From Sphingomonadales bacterium BRH_c3 (GTDB lineage Bacteria; Pseudomonadota; Alphaproteobacteria; Sphingomonadales; Sphingomonadaceae), in assembly GCA_001515985.1 (NCBI GenBank), contig LOET01000065.1, forward strand, positions 1 through 38,441: a DNA stretch of 38,441 bases, written 5' to 3'. Numbering within the stretch: position 1 is the first letter of the stretch; every line of letters starts with the position of its first letter. The notes beneath the pieces are model-generated. The model worked only from the letters and a program-made list of their open reading frames with translations. It was not told the origin of the DNA and did not search any database. Below are positions 34,433 through 38,441 of the stretch, piece after piece. The translations under genes were made by a program, and so were the position numbers.

Positions 34433-37400
34433 ATGGCCTTTGCTCCCTTTGTTCCGCTGCGTGTCCAGTCTTCCTATTCGATGCTCGAGGGGGCGATCGA
34501 TCCGAAGGCGATTGCCAAGCTTGCCAGGGAACGCGGCTTTCCCGCCATCGCGATTTGCGACCGCAACGGGCTTTATGGCGCGGTGGCTTTTGGCAGCGCA
34601 TGCCTGGGTGAGGGTGTGCAGCCGATCATTGGCACATTGCTTGGCGTGGCGCGGGACGAAGAAGGCCGTCAGGTCGACTTCCTGCCGCTCTACGCGCAGG
34701 ACGAAGCTGGCTATGACAACCTCTGCCACCTTGTCTCCAGGGCTCACCTCAACCGTCCGCTGGAATTCGAACCGCATGTCCAGCTTGCTGACCTTGCGGG
34801 ACACACGGCGGGGCTGATCGCGCTCACCGGTGCGGGTGAGGGCGCATTGACACGCCTGTTGGCCGAAGGGCAGCAGAGCCATGCCGCTACTCTGATTGAC
34901 CGGTTGGAAGCCCTGTTTCCGCAGCGGCTCTATATCGAGCTGGCGCGGCATGGCGATCCGGTCTGCGCTGCGGCGGAGGAAGCGCTGATTGATCTGGCTT
35001 ATGCGCGAAACCTGCCGCTGGTTGCGACCAATCCGGCGCAATATGCCGAGCCGCATTTCCACAAGGCGCACGATGCCATGCTGTGCATCGCCAATTCGAG
35101 CCATATCGATGCCGAGGATCGCCCGCATACCAATCGCGATGCCTGGGTCAAATCGGCTCCGATGATGGAGGAATTGTTCGCCGACCTGCCTGAGGCGACT
35201 GCCAATACGCTGGTCATCGCGCAGCGCTGCGCCGTTTTGCCGCCCGATCGCAAGCCGATCCTGCCCAGCCTTGCGGGCGATCTTGAAGGCGAAGCGAGAA
35301 TGCTGGCCGAGGATGCGCGCAAGGGGCTGGAGGCCCGGCTCGAGCCCTATGGCGAACTGTCTGATGCGGAGCGCAAGACCTATTTCGACCGGTTGGACTA
35401 TGAAGTCGAGATCATCGTCAACATGGGTTTCCCGGGGTATTTCCTGATCGTTGCCGACTTCATCAAATGGGCCAAGGATAACGGGATTCCGGTGGGGCCG
35501 GGGCGCGGATCGGGCGCAGGCTCGCTGGTCGCATGGGCGCTGACCATAACCGATCTCGATCCGATCCGGCTGGGGTTGCTGTTCGAGCGCTTTCTCAACC
35601 CCGAACGCGTCTCAATGCCGGATTTCGATATCGATTTCTGCGAAACGCGGCGCGGCGAAGTGATCCGTTATGTGCAGGAACGCTATGGTCATGACAGAGT
35701 CGCGCAGATCATCACCTTCGGCAAGATGAAAGCGCGTGCGGTTCTGCGCGATTGCGGGCGCATCCTGCAGATGAGCTATGGCCATGTCGACCGGCTGTGC
35801 AAGATGGTGCCCAACCACCCGACCGATCCATGGACCTTGCCGCGCGCGCTCAACGGCGCGGCCGATTTTCGCCGCGAATACGATAATGACAGTGAGGTAA
35901 AGACGCTGGTCGATCTTGCGCTGCAGCTCGAAGGGCTGCCGCGCAACAGCTCAACCCATGCTGCAGGTGTGGTGATTGGCGATCGGCCGCTGTCGCAGCT
36001 GGTACCGCTTTACCGCGATCCGCGTTCTGACATGCCGGTGACGCAGCTTGACATGAAATATGTCGAAAGCTCGGGCCTGGTGAAGTTCGATTTCCTTGGT
36101 CTCAAGACGCTGTCGGTGCTGCGCAAGGCGGTGGATCTGCTGGCCAAACGCGGGGTCGAGATCGACATTGGGGCGCTCGAATGGGATGATCCAGCGGTCT
36201 ACGGCCTGCTGCAGTCGGGCAATACCGTGGGCGTATTCCAGCTCGAATCCGAGGGTATGCGGCGCACGCTGACCGCGGTGAAGCCGACCAAGTTCGAAGA
36301 CATCATCGCGCTCGTCTCGCTCTATCGCCCCGGCCCGATGGACAACATCCCGTTGTTCGGCAAGCGCAAGTCGGGCGAAACGCCGATCGAATATCCGCAT
36401 CCGAGCCTCAAGGGTATTCTCGAAGAGACTTACGGCATTTTCGTTTATCAGGAACAGGTGATGCAGGCGGCGCAGATCCTGGCGGGCTATTCGCTGGGCG
36501 AAGCAGATCTGTTGCGCCGCGCGATGGGCAAGAAGGTGCAGGCCGAAATGGACGCGCAGCGCCAGCGCTTCATCGACGGCTGCGCCACGGTTTCGAACAT
36601 CCCGGCGGGCGAAGCAAACACGCTGTTTGACTTGATCGACAAATTCGCGGGTTATGGCTTCAACAAGTCACACGCCGCCGCCTATGCGCTGCTCGCCTAC
36701 CAGACCGCCTGGCTCAAGGCGCATTACCCCGAAGAATTCTACGCGGCTTCGATGTGTTTCGACATGCACCAGTCGGAAAAGCTCGCCGTATTTGTCGACG
36801 ATGCGCGGCGCTATCCCGGCGCGCACGGCGGTGTCGAGGTGCTGCCTCCTTGTATCAATCATTCGGAATCGCGCTTCACGGTGGAACAGACCGATCGCGG
36901 CTATGGTGTGCGCTATGCGCTGGCCGGCATCCGCAATGTCGGCGACAAGGCGATGGAAGCCGTGGTGGCCGAGCGTGAGAATGCAGGCCCGTTTACCAGC
37001 CTCAAGGACCTGTTCGAACGCATGCCCAAGGGGGCGATGAATTCGCGCCAGCTTGAAGGGCTGATCTGTGCGGGAGCGCTCGATTGCCTGGATGACAACC
37101 GTGCGAAATTGTTCGCAAATGCCGATATGCTGCTGGCGGTGGCGGATGCGGCGGAGCGCGAGCGAGCCAGCGGGCAGGCTGCATTATTCGGCGGCGAAGA
37201 TACCTCGGAAGAGAGCCTGCACCTTGTGGATACCCCGCGATGGTCGCGCATCGAGCAGATGGCGAAGGAGCGCGAAAATTTCGGCTTCTATTTCGCCGCC
37301 CATCCGGTGCAGCAATATTGGCACCTTGCCTCGGCCAATGGTGCGCGCAGCTATCAAAGCATCATGGAGGCCGGTGCGCCCTCAGGAGGGCGCGCACCTG

Positions 37401-37921
37401 CGGTTATGGCGGCGATGGTTGAAGGTTTCAGCAAAGGCCGCACCAAGCGCGGGGCAGAATTCATCCGCGGGGATTTCTCCGATGCGTCGGGCCAGTTTTC
37501 AGCGGCCTGCTTCGAAGAGAGCCTGGTGCCCCAGTTCGAGCGTTGGGCGGCCGAGGCTACCTGCCTGCTGCTGCAGGTGGAGCTGGATTCTCCCAATCCC
37601 AGCGAGCCGCCGCGCATTACCGTGCGAGGGGCCCGCCCGCTTGACGAGGTGAAGGGCGGAACGCGCATGATGCTGACGCTTGACGTGCTCAGCCGCGAGG
37701 CACTGGCCGATCTTCGGCTTGAACTGGCGCCGGGGGATGAGGGGCAGGGCGAGGCCATCGCAAGGCTGCTGATTAGCGCGGAAGAATTTGCCAGTGTCCG
37801 GCTGGGGCATCACTTTGCGCTGGATGGCGAACTGGCAGAGCGGCTCACGGCGATCGAGGGCATCGAAAACGTCCAGCTTCAGCCTGTGCGGGGCCGCGCG
37901 AACCTTCGGCTTGTTGCATGA
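34433..37921 (+). CDS. dnaE: DNA polymerase III subunit alpha
   Basis: Replicative polymerase catalytic subunit (1162 residues, the usual DnaE1 size). The N-terminal PHP domain begins PLRVQSSYSMLEGAIDP. The polymerase core contains GPGRGSGAGSLVAWAL and the catalytic aspartates D399 and D401 in MPDFDIDFCE. Later stretches include YRPGPMDNIPLFGKRK, the helix-hairpin-helix region and a C-terminal OB/tau-binding part. It is DnaE1-like rather than the shorter mutagenic ImuC/DnaE2, and no imuA/imuB genes are adjacent. It is preceded by a palindromic element; its stop overlaps the next gene (ATGA). Confidence 0.97.
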   Translation: MAFAPFVPLRVQSSYSMLEGAIDPKAIAKLARERGFPAIAICDRNGLYGAVAFGSACLGEGVQPIIGTLLGVARDEEGRQVDFLPLYAQDEAGYDNLCHLVSRAHLNRPLEFEPHVQLADLAGHTAGLIALTGAGEGALTRLLAEGQQSHAATLIDRLEALFPQRLYIELARHGDPVCAAAEEALIDLAYARNLPLVATNPAQYAEPHFHKAHDAMLCIANSSHIDAEDRPHTNRDAWVKSAPMMEELFADLPEATANTLVIAQRCAVLPPDRKPILPSLAGDLEGEARMLAEDARKGLEARLEPYGELSDAERKTYFDRLDYEVEIIVNMGFPGYFLIVADFIKWAKDNGIPVGPGRGSGAGSLVAWALTITDLDPIRLGLLFERFLNPERVSMPDFDIDFCETRRGEVIRYVQERYGHDRVAQIITFGKMKARAVLRDCGRILQMSYGHVDRLCKMVPNHPTDPWTLPRALNGAADFRREYDNDSEVKTLVDLALQLEGLPRNSSTHAAGVVIGDRPLSQLVPLYRDPRSDMPVTQLDMKYVESSGLVKFDFLGLKTLSVLRKAVDLLAKRGVEIDIGALEWDDPAVYGLLQSGNTVGVFQLESEGMRRTLTAVKPTKFEDIIALVSLYRPGPMDNIPLFGKRKSGETPIEYPHPSLKGILEETYGIFVYQEQVMQAAQILAGYSLGEADLLRRAMGKKVQAEMDAQRQRFIDGCATVSNIPAGEANTLFDLIDKFAGYGFNKSHAAAYALLAYQTAWLKAHYPEEFYAASMCFDMHQSEKLAVFVDDARRYPGAHGGVEVLPPCINHSESRFTVEQTDRGYGVRYALAGIRNVGDKAMEAVVAERENAGPFTSLKDLFERMPKGAMNSRQLEGLICAGALDCLDDNRAKLFANADMLLAVADAAERERASGQAALFGGEDTSEESLHLVDTPRWSRIEQMAKERENFGFYFAAHPVQQYWHLASANGARSYQSIMEAGAPSGGRAPAVMAAMVEGFSKGRTKRGAEFIRGDFSDASGQFSAACFEESLVPQFERWAAEATCLLLQVELDSPNPSEPPRITVRGARPLDEVKGGTRMMLTLDVLSREALADLRLELAPGDEGQGEAIARLLISAEEFASVRLGHHFALDGELAERLTAIEGIENVQLQPVRGRANLRLVA

Positions 37922-38441
37922 CAAGCGATCAGATCGCCGATCTTACCGACAGGGAGAAGGAAGCGCTGCGTCTGCTTTTGGCTGGCCACGATGCCAAGTC
38001 GAGTGCAGCTGAGCTCGATATCTCGGTCCATACGGTCAATGACCGCCTGCGCAATGCACGCCGCAAATTGGGTGTGTCGAGCAGCCGCGAGGCCGCAAGA
38101 ATTTTGGGGGATGCCGAGGGAGCGGCTCCACAATATCCTGCGCACACATCTTTCAGGATACCCATATCGGGTGCTGAGACAGACAATGCAGACCTCACCA
38201 ATCAACAGTCACGTGGACCATTTGGCCTCACGTGGTTTGCAGGAGGAATGCTTATCATGTCTGTTTTGATCGCGGCCGCCATTGTCGGTGTAGTGTACCT
38301 TGGGGATGGCGGCACCCCTACGTCGCATCCACCGGCCCAAGCCGGCAGCGAAACGGCTGCAAAAGCCAGCGCGGATGATCCCGTTGCACTTGGCCGCGCG
38401 GAAGAATTCCTGAAATATGTCGATGCCGGCGATTGGCAAGG
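37918..38441 (+). CDS. LuxR-type HTH, transmembrane, DUF4019-like protein (5' part, truncated by window end)
   Basis: The frame is open to the window end (174 codons seen). Residues 7-64 form a LuxR/GerE-type helix-turn-helix (IADLTDREKEALRLLLAG, AAELDISVHTVNDRLRNARRKLGV). A linker of about 35 residues leads to a membrane helix (about 103-128, TWFAGGMLIMSVLIAAAIVG), then a Pro/Ala-rich spacer and the opening of a DUF4019-like domain (AEEFLKYVDAGDW). A DNA-binding domain inside and a DUF4019 domain outside the membrane suggest a membrane-tethered regulator. ATG 37918 overlaps the dnaE stop (ATGA), so it is translationally coupled. Confidence 0.85.
   Translation, partial: MTSDQIADLTDREKEALRLLLAGHDAKSSAAELDISVHTVNDRLRNARRKLGVSSSREAARILGDAEGAAPQYPAHTSFRIPISGAETDNADLTNQQSRGPFGLTWFAGGMLIMSVLIAAAIVGVVYLGDGGTPTSHPPAQAGSETAAKASADDPVALGRAEEFLKYVDAGDWQ

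Noticed and set aside
33770-35128. 452-codon minus-strand frame across gpx and the start of dnaE
   Set aside because: It runs through a palindromic repeat and two well-supported genes, with Arg/Gln-rich composition and no motif.

Overview
This 38.4 kb window is high-GC, densely coded chromosomal DNA. It most resembles an alphaproteobacterium of the order Sphingomonadales, probably family Erythrobacteraceae. That placement is an inference from protein style (sdhCDA, PurF-SDR, LolCD, GuaB, a class I photolyase, KorAB, a HTH-TM-DUF4019 protein) and from palindromic intergenic repeats of a kind I associate with this group. No rRNA, tRNA, CRISPR array, prophage or classical insertion sequence was seen, and no gene-free stretch exceeds about 210 bases.

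Layout. 1-924 is the 3' part of ligA. 1003-4172 is a reverse-strand run of four overlapping genes (SDR oxidoreductase, subclass B3 metallo-beta-lactamase, prmA, DUF2459 membrane protein). 4291-6901 is sdhCDA, with no sdhB next to it. 7015-8456 holds an Rrf2/NsrR-like repressor divergent from a group III truncated haemoglobin and an overlapping small membrane protein, with a palindrome between them: a likely nitric-oxide or redox response module. 8453-9982 is a secreted fusion of a phytase-like propeller domain and a cyclophilin domain. Divergent from it, 10120-12047 is a BlaI-type repressor with an M56 (BlaR1-like) membrane protease that lacks a penicillin-sensor domain; a 33-base interrupted palindrome lies between them. 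12119-13658 carries a YpfJ-type zinc peptidase and a small lipoprotein.

13816-19464 runs forward: bdhA (3-hydroxybutyrate dehydrogenase), an M28 peptidase lipoprotein, guaB, an RsmB-type rRNA methyltransferase and a TPR protein. 19488-20920 (reverse) is rppH with an alpha/beta hydrolase. 21094-24011 is korAB, a ferredoxin-dependent 2-oxoacid oxidoreductase. 24017-24475 is a small cassette: one GxxExxY (PD-(D/E)XK-like) gene enclosed almost exactly by 24/25-base inverted repeats. Then come a YdjM-like membrane hydrolase, a palindromic repeat, a photolyase and a serine hydrolase lipoprotein. 28319-31040 (reverse) is a PilZ protein, an SDR and purF. 31246-34276 is lolC/E, lolD, a secreted protein and a glutathione peroxidase. 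A palindromic repeat precedes dnaE (34433-37921), and the window ends inside a LuxR-HTH/TM/DUF4019 gene that overlaps dnaE by four bases.

Most of the window is core metabolism and information processing. The points most worth a second look are the GxxExxY inverted-repeat cassette, the phytase-like/cyclophilin fusion, the sensor-less BlaI/M56 pair with its operator-like palindrome, the Rrf2/globin module, and the membrane-tethered HTH protein behind dnaE. All family assignments come from motif reading without database searches.
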